NCBI GenBank assembly: GCA_028023455.1
Contig: JAQFVV010012441.1
Location: 4,337,911-4,401,910, forward strand
Direction: 5' to 3'
Origin: Epiperipatus broadwayi
Taxonomy: Eukaryota > Onychophora > Udeonychophora > Euonychophora > Peripatidae
Length of the DNA stretch: 64,000 bases
Positions 22,790-35,110 of the stretch are shown one piece after another. The notes under the pieces were generated by a model, which had not been told where the DNA came from, ran no database searches, and worked only from the letters and a program-made list of their open reading frames with translations. The first letter of the stretch is position 1. Each line of letters opens with the position of its first letter. A program made the position numbers and the translations under genes.

Positions 22790-25120
22790 CATATACTTAG
22801 GATATCCCTTCACATATATATTGACTTATGCCAATGAATATTTTAGACTATATATGCTATTGACTACATATTAAAAAAAACATTTTCACATCTGCCATTC
22901 TTTGGATAGTTGATGTCATTCTTAAAGGATCTTTACTAATGAGCAATGGAAAGAATGTTCTAGATGAAATATTAGTGTAACACTATTTTGGAGACAAATG
23001 CTAAAGGTCATACCAATTACGCTGATAAATCTGATCATATGGTAGAGTCAAAACTTCTCAATATATTGGCATGTCAAACTGGATGAAAAATAATGGCAAG
23101 GTACGCTGATATCTTCCTGTTTAAGCCTAATAATAAAAATGTAATTCATTCAATACAATATTGGTCAGTAACTGAATCATTAACGGAATTACTCTCATCA
23201 TCAGTTTACATAGGTTAATTACTCAAAGTATGATATCACTGACCACATTGTTGAAATGGTTATATTTAATGCTCTTATATTCTCTGAACTGACCTTAAAA
23301 ATAGTATTGACTATTTAATATCAGCTTCATTTGTTTTGAGGGCAAAATTCTTTCTATATCCATTGGAACTAACTTCAGCTGAAGGAACAAATTTATCTAA
23401 TTTTACTAGCACTTAAATTTTAATTTTTTATCTATTAAATTACCCAATGCAGCACAATTTGCCAACACTTTGAACTATTTTGTTTACATCACTTGACCCA
23501 CAATCACATAGATAAGCATAAAGTATGTAATGCCACCAGATTTAGAATAAATATAATTACTGTTTGTAAAAATTTAAATAGCAATTTAATAAAATAACAA
23601 TAATAAAATATTTGACCAAATCACGTGACATTTCTACAAAAATAAATAAAATACTCCATGCATATTTACAAATACAGGAATCATCTTTATATAGTGTGTC
23701 TATTTCTGGTTGGTTTTACTAGCTTATTTAATTCCCCTACCCCTTAAGATACACTTACATATCATAAATATTCTGATTAATTATATACAATATGTTTATA
23801 AATTAGTTTTCTTAAAACATAAGTATTATTATCTCATCTACAAAAAAAAAAAAAAAAAAGAAACATATAATACATTACACAAATGAAAATAAAATATTAT
23901 AAAATCTTAAAGAGAGAGAAAAAATTTTAAACAATTTTAAAAAAATCAATTCTACTGTCCATCAAATGCTAGATATTGAAATATTTTAGTTAACAGTCAT
24001 TATTGAAGAATTGAAAATATAATTTAGTGATATCATTGCGAATGATCTTGCGTAAGTTTATCTTACCATATTTGGCTTATTTTTGAGAAACGTTTTTCTT
24101 CTTCCTGTTTATTTTTTCCAAGTGCGTGTTTCTACATTAATCATTTATTATCATTTATGATTTAATTTCCTTTTTAACATCATTTCAATATTATTACTTT
24201 TGTCAAATTTCAATTTTTTCTTAGGTCTTCTATTAGTATATGGGATATAAATTCAGGAACACATTTTATCTTGAAAACATACATTATGCAATCTATAAAA
24301 CATTATAGGTTCAATATCTACTGCCCCACGAGCTATTATATTTCTGAATTGTAGATGATGATTCAATCAATTGTGCTTAGGACACAATTTTTGTACTATA
24401 TATATATACATACAGTGGATAAATTACAAGATGGCAATTAAAAACAATAATGATAACTTAGAATTTCCAAATGCTAACTTAACATTGTTTCACTAACACA
24501 CTTGATGTTAGCTTTTTTCTTTAAATGACTTCCGCTAGTTCTTGGGGACGGTTTTTGTTCAGTGTTTTTAAAATGCAGCTCCCCCCCCCTCTTTCAAATG
24601 CAACTAATTTCACGGTGTCCAGAGACTAAATTATTCCATTAATGACTCAACTATAACTGTTGTTGTTTTTAACTTTTTATTTATTTACAATTTTCCCAAG
24701 TGATAATTTCTATTTATGTCTGTTTACTAGTAGTTAATGAATGTGTTTAGTTTTTTGGTCAATTTTTAAATAATTGTTCGTTTAAATAATAAAATTGAAC
24801 AATTTAACTTCTATTACATTTTGTTCTTCACATTACAGTTTACAAAAACCGAACTTTTAAATATGAGCATTACTGTTAAATGAAGTAACTATTAAAATAA
24901 TAAAAAATAAATTCTTCATAATCAAAAATAATTCGTAATATCCAATTTTACATCTATACATTAATTTCAGCAATATTAATTTGCATAAAATTGGGTTAGA
25001 GATGTTTATGAAAATTGGAATACATGATAAAGGTTTTTATTCATTGATAACTAGATTTTTAAATTGTCTCCTATTTATTATTTCATTTCACAATAAATAT
25101 TAATTTTTGTCATTATTGCT
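22790..25120. other. AT-rich stretch, possible decayed coding remnant
   Basis: From about 22860 to 23350 base composition is less extreme and short open stretches alternate between frames, as in a very old coding remnant. No motif is recognised. The rest is simple AT-rich sequence including an A-run near 23843. Confidence 0.35.
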
Positions 25121-25123
25121 TTG

Positions 25124-25702
25124 TAGATTATTAATACAGATGGAAATATAATGGATGTAATTAATCATAGAATTAAACTTGGTTGGAATGCTTTTGGTAG
25201 AAATAACTTGATACTGAAAAAAAATATGCCTATGTGTTTGAAAAGGAAGGTTTTTAATAAATGTGCTTTGCCAGTTCTTACTTATGGATCTGAGACTTGG
25301 ACACTTAACAGAAGAGCAATACAGAGACTTCAGACCACTCAAAGAAGTATGGAGAGATGCATGTTGGGAGTAACAAGAAGGGATCGAAAACGCAATATAT
25401 AGAGAACAAACAGGTGTTACTGACCTCATTGAAAAAAATTAAAAAACTGAAGTGGAGTTGGGCTGGACATATTGTTAGAAGAGATGATAGCAGATGGACA
25501 ATTGAAATTTTAAACTGGATTCCAAGAGATTGTAAAAGACCCAGAAAGAGACCACATGTGAGATGGATGGATGAAATAAGAAAGTGTGCAGGGGTGATGT
25601 GGAGAAGAGAAGCCAAAGATAGGAAAAATGGATTGAACTTGGAGATACCTTAATCCTGCAGTGGATTGATAATGGTTGATGATGATGATGATGATGATGA
25701 TG
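25124..25702 (+). pseudogene. 5'-truncated RTE-type LINE, C-terminal domain (R1)
   Basis: The first frame (25127..25400) reads IINTDGNIM, then HRIKLGW, then LPVLTYGSETW, the hallmark C-terminal strand of RTE-clade reverse transcriptases. After a frameshift near 25385-25395 it continues with REQTGVTDLI, KLKWSWAGHI and KRPHVRWMDEI up to about 25650. The copy ends in (GAT)n (25676..25702), the microsatellite tail typical of RTE elements. Everything upstream of the thumb region is missing. Three relatives lie at 38128, 43374 and 52046. Confidence 0.9.
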
Positions 25703-26170
25703 AGTAAGCAGAAAATTTTATACAAATCGCTAAAACCTGTTCAGACAATTCAGAATCAGATATTAATTTGTAAGTCACTTTTTATACATTCACAATACTC
25801 TTTGTCTTCCTTTGTCTTATGTCTTTTGCACAAAATACTATATATTTGATGATATTCAAATTTTTATTTTACAATGCTACATTTCATTATTTCAATTACT
25901 ATATGATATTAACAATAACTTATAATGTGTATAAACTTAATATTTTATATTTCATTTTACAGCATACTTTAGTTGCTTCAACTTTTATACCTTTCTGTGA
26001 TTTGCTCAATTTATACTTAAGTGCATTAACTTCTCCATGGTTGTGATGGTAAAACTGTGGGAAAACTGAACTAGCATGTCTGTAATATCAGCTTAACTGT
26101 TTGAATTTCAGCGACTATAGTCTCATGAAGATTTTGTGTTTTGGAGCATTATGTTAGTGCTATAATATTA
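25703..26170. other. AT-rich non-coding stretch
   Basis: Nothing recognised. Confidence 0.45.
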
Positions 26171-26397
26171 CTATATCTTCTGTACATTGTTTTAAGCCTA
26201 TAAATAATGTTATAAGTACTGTGATTGCTATATCTTCTGTATGTTGTTTTAAGCCTATAAATAACATTATACTGTTCTTTATTGCTATATCTTCTGTACA
26301 TTGTTTTAAGCCTATCTATAATATTATAGTGTGGTGATTGCTATATCTTTGGTACATTGTTTAAGCCTATCCATAATGTTATAGTATCATGTGGACA
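26171..26397 (+). repeat. 57-bp tandem repeat, four copies
   Basis: Units beginning CTATATCTTCTGTACATTG start at 26171, 26228, 26285 and 26341 (period 57, 57, 56) and share TTTTAAGCCTAT. No ORF. Confidence 0.9.
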
Positions 26398-27149
26398 TTG
26401 TTTTTCTTCAATTTTAACACATTATGAAGTTGTCAGCATTATATGAACTTTTTGCAAGATTGACAGTATCCTATTAGCATGATTATGATGCAATATTTTG
26501 TAAAAGACTTATTTTTAAACCACACACTATCCCACTAATAATAATTTGTCTTTGAGAACAATTTACTTTTAAAAATACAATGATTAAAAAGTTTATTTAA
26601 AGCAAGCAGTTTCTATTGGGTAAAATAAAATTGCCTTTACCAAAATGATAAAGAATATGTATTTTAAAATTTTAATAACAATAAATAATATAGTAACTCT
26701 AATTTTTTTCTTTAATGATACTTAATCCTAAATTTATTTTCTTTCAATAATGTAAAATTCAAATATGTACTATTTGTTTGTACCAACTTTTTGAATAGAT
26801 AAATTATGAGAGCATACCCAAACGTGACTGAAATCATTCTCTGGAGAGTGAGGGCACCATAACTCATGGTTCTGCCACTAAATGCCTCTTTCAGGGACCC
26901 ATATTGCAACAGTGTACCAATTGTTCTCTCAAGAAAAGCTATTACAGTATGGTAAATATTTTTATAAATTGCATCTTGCTTATTTTTAAATTTTCATAAT
27001 GGATGATAAGATTTTTAGAAGTTTTTCTAATTTCAAAATTTAAGACTTTCCACAAACAAAAAAATGAAGTTTTTTTGGTCCCATAAGCCTAAAGACTAAG
27101 TACTTTTAGAGCACCAAAATGTCTATGAAATTCTAAGTGAACAATGCTC
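26398..27149. other. AT-rich non-coding stretch
   Basis: Nothing recognised apart from the start of the next fragment. Confidence 0.45.
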
Positions 27150-27411
27150 AAGAAGTTATGCAAGTCAATCAAACAAATATAATGATATTAGTGTGAGGGA
27201 ACATAAAAATGCTTTCAATCAAAAGTTAAGTACCTCATATTTTATACTATACTTTTTTAAAATTGGATGCACCCCTGACTTTGATAATACTAAAATACCA
27301 GCTGCTTTGAAAAAACATAATTTAAGAACTATGAGAGAATCTACTGAAATTTTAAAAAGGTCAAAGTGTTTAAATGGATTTGAAAAAGTACAATGTATTC
27401 CAGCATTATGA
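27150..27411 (+). pseudogene. Orphan GIY-YIG C-terminal fragment, Penelope-like
   Basis: Reads VREHKNAFNQK, then an IG..PDFDNTKI block, TMREST, EILKR, LN and CIPAL, in the order seen after the GIY-YIG core of Penelope-like proteins. It aligns with the minus-strand fragment at 12187..12477. The nuclease core upstream is not intact. Confidence 0.5.
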
Positions 27412-27536
27412 AAACTTATTATTTTTCCTTTCTCTTCTTCTAAAATCAATTTTAAGAAATCAACTGATTGTAAACTGAAAGGAAATAAAAAAGTTGCTAA
27501 TTAATCCATCTTCTATTAATATCACACAACCATCTA

Positions 27537-27676
27537 ATAGTAGTGGTAGTGGTAGTAGTAGTGGTAGTGGCAGTCACAGTGGCAGTGGCAGTAGCAGTGG
27601 CAGTTGCAGTGGCAGTAGCAGTCACAGTCGCAGTAGCAGGAGCAGTAGCAGCAGCAGCAGCAGTAGTAGTGCAGTG
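27537..27676 (+). repeat. AGTGGC-type hexanucleotide repeat
   Basis: Imperfect (AGTGGT/AGTGGC)n over about 140 bp, much richer in G than its surroundings. It reads Ser-Gly, Val-Ala or Thr-Ala in different frames, so none of those frames is evidence of a gene. It abuts the LINE that starts at about 27688. Confidence 0.9.
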
Positions 27677-27687
27677 CAGCAAGAAAA

Positions 27688-29645
27688 AGTATGCCCCAAT
27701 TGCAATTCAACTGGGATATACTGGCAGCATTTGATTCTGTTTCAATATATGTCATAATGAACATGCTTGCAAATACAGCAATTCCACCAACCCTACTATA
27801 CATCATCACAAATCTCTTACTTAACCAAGAGATACTCTTCACACTTAATGGCAGAAACACAACAGCAGTTACTTCCACACAATCAATTTCACAAGGATCC
27901 CCACTCCAGTGCACTGTTGTTTATTCTATATATAACTACACTCTTAAAACAGATTGAAAATGAATTATCAGGGATATTAATACCATGAACTGTCCAACAT
28001 ATTCCAAAAATCACATACATGGATGACATCACAGTGTTTCTAACATTGTGTAAAGAAATCCCAATATTAGAAATATTATAAAATTACACAGACCCACACA
28101 AATTACAATTCAATTTAAGCAAAATAACAGCATGGTTCATCTGTATTAACAAACACTACACACAACTATATCAAGCAAAACCTACTCCATTTCTTGAATT
28201 CCCATTTTACTGAGAGCAACATGGAATGAGACAAACACTTCAAAATAAACTCAGAAAGCAATAAACATAGCCACATTATTATCAAATGCATACTTATCTC
28301 TATATTCAAAAGTGCACCTATTTAACATACTCATAACAACAAGAATTGCATATTTATCATCTATTGTCAACTTTACAAAAAAATTTACAGTGGCCATATC
28401 ATCACTCTGTAACAAACTACTATGAGATAAGAAAATTGTAGCCACATTAATCAAACAACTCAGCTAATCATCTATACCAAATGGTCTGGGGCTACACACA
28501 ATACACGTGTTCCATATGCAAAGAACAATAAAGCTATTGGCAAAGATCACTGCATGATTTCAATAGCTACAAAGCCTCCTCAATATAATCCCTACATATT
28601 ATCCATCCCCACATATGGATATCTGGAGTCATTAGCACACTCAGCACAAATCAATGTTGGAACTACAACACTCACATTTGATAGCAAATACACATAGTAG
28701 CAGACACATACAAGTTGATCAACCCAGCCACAAACAACCAGACTTTTAGCCCAATACTGGAAGTAAATAACAAAAAACTTTTTAAAAACTACAGAAAATA
28801 ATCAATGGAACCAAAGTTCTTTGACTTTTGATCAAGCTAAACCTGTTTGCACTATTAACTTTCTATTTCATATGATACCATCATCTTTATAGGTCGATAG
28901 ACCCATTCTGCAACCTGTATCATGCAGCTGAAGAAACACAACATATTTCGCAACTGTACAGTACTAAGTACTACATGAAACAATATGCTAAAACTATACA
29001 GAGCAAGACAAATCATACAGCTAACAGATTTTATGCACAAAAAGGCAATCCCTACAGCAAGAGCAACAATTTTTGATCTTTATGCATATTGGTGCACATG
29101 ATGTATCTTCAGCTTCGGAAATAGCACCAGAAGGCATCTGACAACATTATACAATAAGCTGCAACAAATAATGAGCAGAGATGCTCAGATTGTTGATCCA
29201 GATATCTATGCAGCCACCTGGTCACTACTAAAATCACAAGCCAATTTATAGGAGCATGCAAAGCTAACCATTATATAAGCACAGACTATTTAAAGAAAAC
29301 CTAAAAGGACAATATGAAATATGGATTTTCACTCAGCTGAACAAATATATAAAACGTATGACTAGTAAATAAAGATGATAACAGAATATTAATGAAAGAT
29401 TGCAGGAAAGAACCAATGAACAACAAAATCAGAAATGAGTAACAGCAAGTTCTAAAGCAATGTAACTCAATAGGTTCACTGATCTAGACCCACATCCAAC
29501 ACTTCTATACCAATATACTCAAAAAATTATCATGCCACTGTAACCAAGGCATAAGTATGTAGACTTCATGTCACCTTTATAAACAACAAGGAATATTCTT
29601 CTTATTATTATTATTATCATCATCATCATCATCATTATTATTCTG
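27688..29645 (+). pseudogene. Degraded non-LTR reverse transcriptase (LINE)
   Basis: The first open part reads WDILAAFDSVS, then a FTLNGRNTT and SQGSPLQC block. These are RT motifs: the catalytic region around the DxxxAFD aspartate, the R/NG turn, and the GxPQGS motif. A frame later comes YMDDITVF, the YxDD catalytic box. After about 28200 stops are frequent. The 3' end is an ATT/ATC trinucleotide tail (29599..29641). The endonuclease is missing. Motif spacing suits the I/R1/Jockey side of LINEs, but the clade cannot be fixed. Confidence 0.75.
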
Positions 29646-30358
29646 GAGGATTGTAAATTTCTTATTGACAGATGATGAGTAAAGTTATTAGTTTATATTT
29701 TATTAAGGGAATATTAATTAGTTTATTATTATTTCTGTAATAAATTTATAAAATCATATTTAGAATTATTAGATGTGTATTTTAAAGACATGAGAGTATT
29801 ACATGGCAGTTTTTATTACATGAATTTGGTGGGGTAATATTTTTGTGCCATTGGGAATGTATCTTTTGGGATGTATTCTCAATGTTTAAGCTAGTGTGCC
29901 TTACTAAACATCTCATGTTAAGAGTTTTTTTATAGGTGTATTTGTTATTTTGACAGAACCCTATTTGTTTATAATATTGAGGTAGGTATAAGTTAGATTT
30001 ATTAGTGAATGAATAGATTCAAAATTATAATTGGAACCCTAATTATTTATTATTTACGATGATTTTTTATAAGTTTTTTTAAATGTAATTATTGAAAAAT
30101 ATTGTTTTATTATTTATTGTATCTTAGTAATGTATCTTGAGGTAGTCAGAACAGTATTATTTTTTAATAATCTTTGTTTACGTAATCCAATTGAACTTTA
30201 ATATTATTACCTCAGTTAGCCGGATTCTTTTGTACAGTAGTTTTCCTTTAAGGAAGGGTACAATATATATAAAGTTGAAATGGCCGTACATATTTGCAAA
30301 TAGTAACTGCTGCCGCTTTAATTTGATGAAAGATTCACAGTAATATCAGTTGCAACGA
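29646..30358. other. AT-rich non-coding stretch
   Basis: Nothing recognised. Confidence 0.45.
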
Positions 30359-30370
30359 CAAGAACATATT

Positions 30371-30478
30371 TAGTCGAGCGTTGTTAGCCGAGAGATCATC
30401 GCAGTCGCCTTGCAAGCAAGTAGTTGGTTGCAGACGGTTCGCCTCCCGGCTGATGATATGACATATGAAAAAAAAAAA
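30371..30478 (+). mobile_element. tRNA-derived SINE (S2)
   Basis: Box-A-like GCCGAGAGATCATCGC and box B region GGTTCGCCTCCC, ending in a run of A. Flanking AAGAACATATT / AAGAACGTATC is a decayed direct repeat, fitting an older target-site duplication. Confidence 0.8.
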
Positions 30479-30489
30479 AAGAACGTATC

Positions 30490-31844
30490 TAGGGGACATT
30501 TTACTTTGATCAATTCATTTATAACCTCATACCAGAAATAAAGGGCTTACTTTTATAAAATAGAAGACATGTTTTACCACCACAGAAACTCATTTTTACT
30601 ATAAATAAGAATGTTATTCTCAAATTGAATAAAACTGAAATTTAAGACCATTTTTAAGTCACACTTAGTAATTAGCAACATTTAACTATCAGTTTTCCGG
30701 CCCATAGTTATATAATTTTATAAAAATTCTCATTAATAGAATGAAAACGATTACTTTTTATTATTATTATTTCATTTATTATTAAAAGACATTAAAATGT
30801 TTTTCTGTTTTCAATGTTTAAAATGGGGTAATAATTTAGCCATAGTAACAGCAGTAATGCAACAATAAATGTCATTTTTACGTCAACCACTTAATAAAAT
30901 TTTTCCTTGCTATCAATGTCTGGTAGAATATGTCTGTCAGGTAAATTTAGTAATTTAATATTTTAATTAGTTTTAAATTTATATTAGGTCGAACATTATG
31001 AAAGCAAATTTAATCCTTCAATGTCAAATAATTTTGATATTAAAAATTTAATCAGGAATTTTAAAATGAAAGATTAAGAAATATATTAAAAAACGAAAAC
31101 TCCCGTATCGGTACAAATTGAAGGGATAGAAAGAAATAGAACGTAATTATATAAGCTTCATTTAATCCATTTTAGGATTTAGAAATAAATATGAATCTAT
31201 ATAACAAATTCTGGTTTTTATGTCGTACGGGAAACAATGAATATTCCATTAAATTATTTTATGTTTTCTTTAATTTCTTCTTTTTCAAACGAAAGTAATA
31301 TTAGGATCTACTAACCAAGCTAACAAAAGCTTTGCAATCTCTAAAAACACTTATACTTATTTTTAAGATGTTTTTATTTTTACTTGCTTGTGCACAACTC
31401 CAAGCCAAACAGCCGCATATATATATTACGGAATGATTTAAACAAATCAACGCAAACGACTACTATATTCAATTTTTCGGTTTATTTGTTTAGTATAGAG
31501 TCAATATTCATTATTTTCCAATCTTCTAATAAAGTGTTTTTATGCTACCATCCTATGAATTGCTATCTTTAAGCATGAGTATATATATATATACATTAAA
31601 TTAATATATATATATATGTATTAATTAAAAAATATTTCTATGTGATTTATTACAATTACAGTATTAAATTAGAAGCGATCCACTTTTATCTTAATTTGAT
31701 AGTTAGCGTAATTTCAACAAATTTTATTGTTATGGTTAGATCCCATGGTTTCAGCTTGCATTACTTAGTTTTAATTAGTTACTACTTGGTTAGTCATTTG
31801 TAGTGAGATTTTAACCTAGGTTACTATACATAAAGTGTTCTCAT
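30490..31844. other. AT-rich non-coding stretch
   Basis: Nothing recognised. Confidence 0.45.
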
Positions 31845-31874
31845 TATATCAACGTGTGTGGGAAATGATAATCT

Positions 31875-31922
31875 GGACCAACTGATGAGTGCTGGTTCAG
31901 CACGAAATATAAATATTGGTGA
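31875..31922 (+). ncRNA. Type I hammerhead ribozyme, family A, intact core
   Basis: ACCAA, CTGATGA (31882..31888), a perfect 5-bp stem II GTGCT / AGCAC with loop GGTTC, GAAA (31904..31907), then a 2-bp stem III with a 4-base loop, cleavage base A at 31915, and TTGGT. Upstream ATAATC pairs with downstream GATTAT, with TGG bulged. It has the best stem II in the window. The palindrome in stem III has lost its C-G step. Confidence 0.85.
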
Positions 31923-32353
31923 TTATTTAACATTTCTACATGTGTGTGGTCATATGTACCAGTAATATGAGATGATATGGATAGTTGAAGATTGCTTAAA
32001 AGGCTGAGTTCAAATCCTCTATAGTTACAATTCAGTTCCAGGTATAAGAATGCCTGTGTTTCAGGTCTTACACATTAAGCTTGCATTTTGCCAAGCCCTC
32101 TTCTATGTATTTAAATGGATACTGTCCTATACATGAGGGGTCAGAGTGCCTTGATGTCAACACGGGCATAACAACAATATTCGCATCAGCATGGGATTTG
32201 GGCATTCTATTGTTAGATTTTCAATGGTATGGATGACTGAAGAGTTGGATGTTAGAGTAGATTGAAGCCATTCCATTAAAGTATGAATATTTGCTATCTT
32301 AATATAAACTGAGCACTGATTATATATATGTGTGTGTGTGGGAGATGATAATC

Positions 32354-32402
32354 TGGACAACTGATGAGTGCTGGTTCAGCACAAAATATGCATATTGTTG
32401 AT
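32354..32402 (+). ncRNA. Hammerhead ribozyme, family A, GAAA lost
   Basis: Core CTGATGA and stem II GTGCT / AGCAC are intact. GAAA has become AAAA, which should abolish cleavage. The inner stem I changed on both sides (ACAA here, TTGT opposite; elsewhere ACCAA and TTGGT), so pairing is kept. Confidence 0.75.
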
Positions 32403-32510
32403 TATTTATCTTTTATACATATATGTGGTCATGTGTATCAGTAGTATAAAATAGTGTGGATAATAAAAGGTCACTTGAAAGTCTGACTTCAAATCCTCTA
32501 TATTTACTAA

Positions 32511-34699
32511 TTAAATTAATAACTCAATTTTGGTTTGTTTATTGATCATGTGAAGTACTTTCAATCCAAAGCACAAGATAGAGTCTTTGAAAAAATAGGA
32601 ATAGATCATATTTTATTTTTTTACCTATACTCATTTATATAGACCAATGTGAAGCAATTTGAAATGAGAGCATGAAGATCTTAAATTGATCACAGTACTT
32701 TTTTTCAAGTTATATTTTAACTATTGACAACCGGCAAAATTTTCCAATTTACCGCTTGTCAAATTTAGATGAAATAATGAAATATGTAAATAGAAACTTT
32801 TCCTAGCCATTAATATTATATACTAATTAGATTAACAATTCAAAGTATGCTCGTTTATTGAGCACACGAGTACTTTGATATATATATATATATGATGACA
32901 GATGGATATATAGAATAATAAAAATATGGATAGAGATTATGAGGATAAACAGATATATAAAAAGAGATAGATACATAAATAGACAGATAGGTAGAGAGAG
33001 CAACAAATAGATAAGTAGCACAATAAATTGATATATGGTAGACAGACTGCCACATAGATATATAGATTAATATATAGAAAGAGAAGTGATATAGCTACTA
33101 AAGCATGCTAAAGATCTCTCAGCATTTTTTCATGGCTATTGACAATAATTACCAAATTGACACTTATGATTGTTTTAAAAGATATACATTTTTATTTATT
33201 ACTTTAGCCTAGAGTTAAAAATAATATGTAAAATAACCAACTCATTCACTGAAAATTAGCTCAATTGATTAGGAGTTCTAGAATAGTAGAAGAAACCCAC
33301 AAGAGTAATTGAATTCTGGTTAGTAATATACTTTTATTGTTCTAACTTTTTTAATTTATCATTTAATTAAAAATGAGCATTTACTTAACAACACCCACTG
33401 TATCAATAACTAATTTGAAAAGTTAAAGAAAACATAGGGTTATTCTTCTTTCATCAGTGACTGTCCTAAATGCATATTACATATGTAGTCTTGTTATTGC
33501 ATTACGTGTGTAGACATTCATCTTTTAACCATATTTAACATAGAATGCTTAGCAATTATGTAGCAGTAATTAGATATTATTTACTACTAATAACTGATTA
33601 TGTGATAATTGCCTGAATGAGAGTTATAAGCCTAACCATCATCTAAAAATAATTTAAAATTCGCTAGATTTAAATCAGAACTTCAGGTTGACAGCTAGAT
33701 AAACAATGACTATGCTACAAAGCCTTTATAGCTAATTGGTACTGATAAATCATGTAAGATGCTTGACACCTTTTTAAATCCTTATAGGACAAATTGCACT
33801 ATTTTAAGTTTGCACTTGGAATTTTGAGCGTAGTTAAGCTAACATACTTCAAACAAAATCATAAACTCATTTGATGCTCAATAACAGGCATAAACTAGAT
33901 ACCAAAATACAACAGGAAACTAGTCTCAACATGTAATATTAAAGCTGACAATTCTTTTACCAGAGACTAAAATGATAAATAATAATGGCTTTTCTCCTGG
34001 AGTCAGATTTCTGTTTGAACTGTTATACTTTTAATCTCAAACAAAATTGTTTTGAATTAATTTACTTTTATATATGTACTCAGATGCAATCAAATATTCA
34101 GAATGAGTTACGTCAACTTCAGGCTTAAGTAATTAAAAGTACAAATGATTAAAAGATCAGAAGAATATATGATTAAGTGATAAATATATAGGTAAGGATT
34201 TCAATTGTGGGTGCACCTATGAAGAAATAAATTCAAATAAATTTTTTTTATTAACAATAAAATGATTGGCTAAGAGTTAATAGATTTTTTTTTATTTTAC
34301 AGCAAGGTAGATTTAAGGAAAAATAGTTTTAATTGCTTTTGAAGTCTTGAAATGTTTCCTGTATGATATTGCTCTTTATTTGCATTATAGTAGATTTCTC
34401 TGAGCCATCTTTATCATGATACTATACTTTAGATTTTCATTCTCAAAATCTAGCAAAAATAAATAAATAAATAATTGAATGAATTTATTGCTCAAGAGTT
34501 TATAAGGAATTTGAGGGCTGGTAGTGCCACTATTGAAATTGATAAGGACATTTTACTCTCCAGACTATGGCACAATACCACTGCACTAAACCATACAGGA
34601 AAAAAATCTGACTGAACTATATTTCAGAGCTAAACCTCAACCTGTAGACATTTAAGACTAATATTAAGTGTTTGCAGCATTACACTAGTTCATGGGTAT
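32511..34699. other. AT-rich stretch with GATA-like microsatellite
   Basis: A (TA)n/(GATA)n-like patch spans about 32878..33060. The remainder shows no gene or family. Confidence 0.45.
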
Positions 34700-35110
34700 T
34701 ATTGTTGTAAAAACAGGCAAAACTCTCTATACTTAAAATAGTGATCACATGATCTTTCTTATTGTTATAACGAGAAGTTTAAACTGTATCAAACTCTCCA
34801 TACAGTAGTGCTATCTAGTGCAAACCATAATAATCAATGGATGCAAGAAAGTCTGAGCATAAAATCTTTATCTAGTGCTACCTACTCATCCAATATCTCC
34901 AGATTAGTTTCTTGCTTGTGGCTTTTATCAGTGATGACCTTTGGATCTGAGAGCACTGCACCTAGACCTTAGAATCTAATACAACCCTCCAGCAGCCATT
35001 TTTTTTTATCTATTTAGTTAAATATAAAACAGACCAAAATAAAGACACAATAATGTTTTTAATCCAGGCTCTTTTACTTTTATGATTATATAGAATTGAA
35101 CCCAGTTTAA
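34700..35110. mobile_element. Family B element (B2)
   Basis: Holds the family B end (AAACTCTCCATACAGTAGTG), the ribozyme region on the minus strand and the inner block with ACACAATAATGTTTT, which matches the middle of B1 in reverse. The right inverted end is missing, so it is a partial copy. No clear TSD. Confidence 0.65.
34896..34942 (-). ncRNA. Decayed hammerhead, family B
   Basis: Minus strand shows CTGATAA (G8 lost), AGCCACAAGC, GAAA and CTAATC. It aligns with the intact copy at 45193..45236. Predicted inactive. Confidence 0.6.

Larger units (their letters stand above)
31845..32510 (+). mobile_element. Family A tandem (head-to-tail) copies (A4-A5)
   Basis: Two direct family A ribozymes lie 479 bp apart (cores at 31882 and 32361). 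The first unit is cut off just upstream of its ribozyme and runs through its tRNA-like end into the second unit without a break. Each has the box-B-like GTTCAAATCC. A precursor spanning both ribozymes could release one unit-length RNA. No ORF. Confidence 0.75.

Noticed and set aside
27494-27757. Open frame rich in Ser-Gly, and Val-Ala/Thr-Ala frames on both strands
   Set aside because: All arise from the AGTGGC-type hexanucleotide repeat, which is open in several frames at once. There is no gene evidence.
28855-29040. Minus-strand open frame within the 27.7-29.6 kb LINE
   Set aside because: It is antisense to a decayed LINE and shows no domain.
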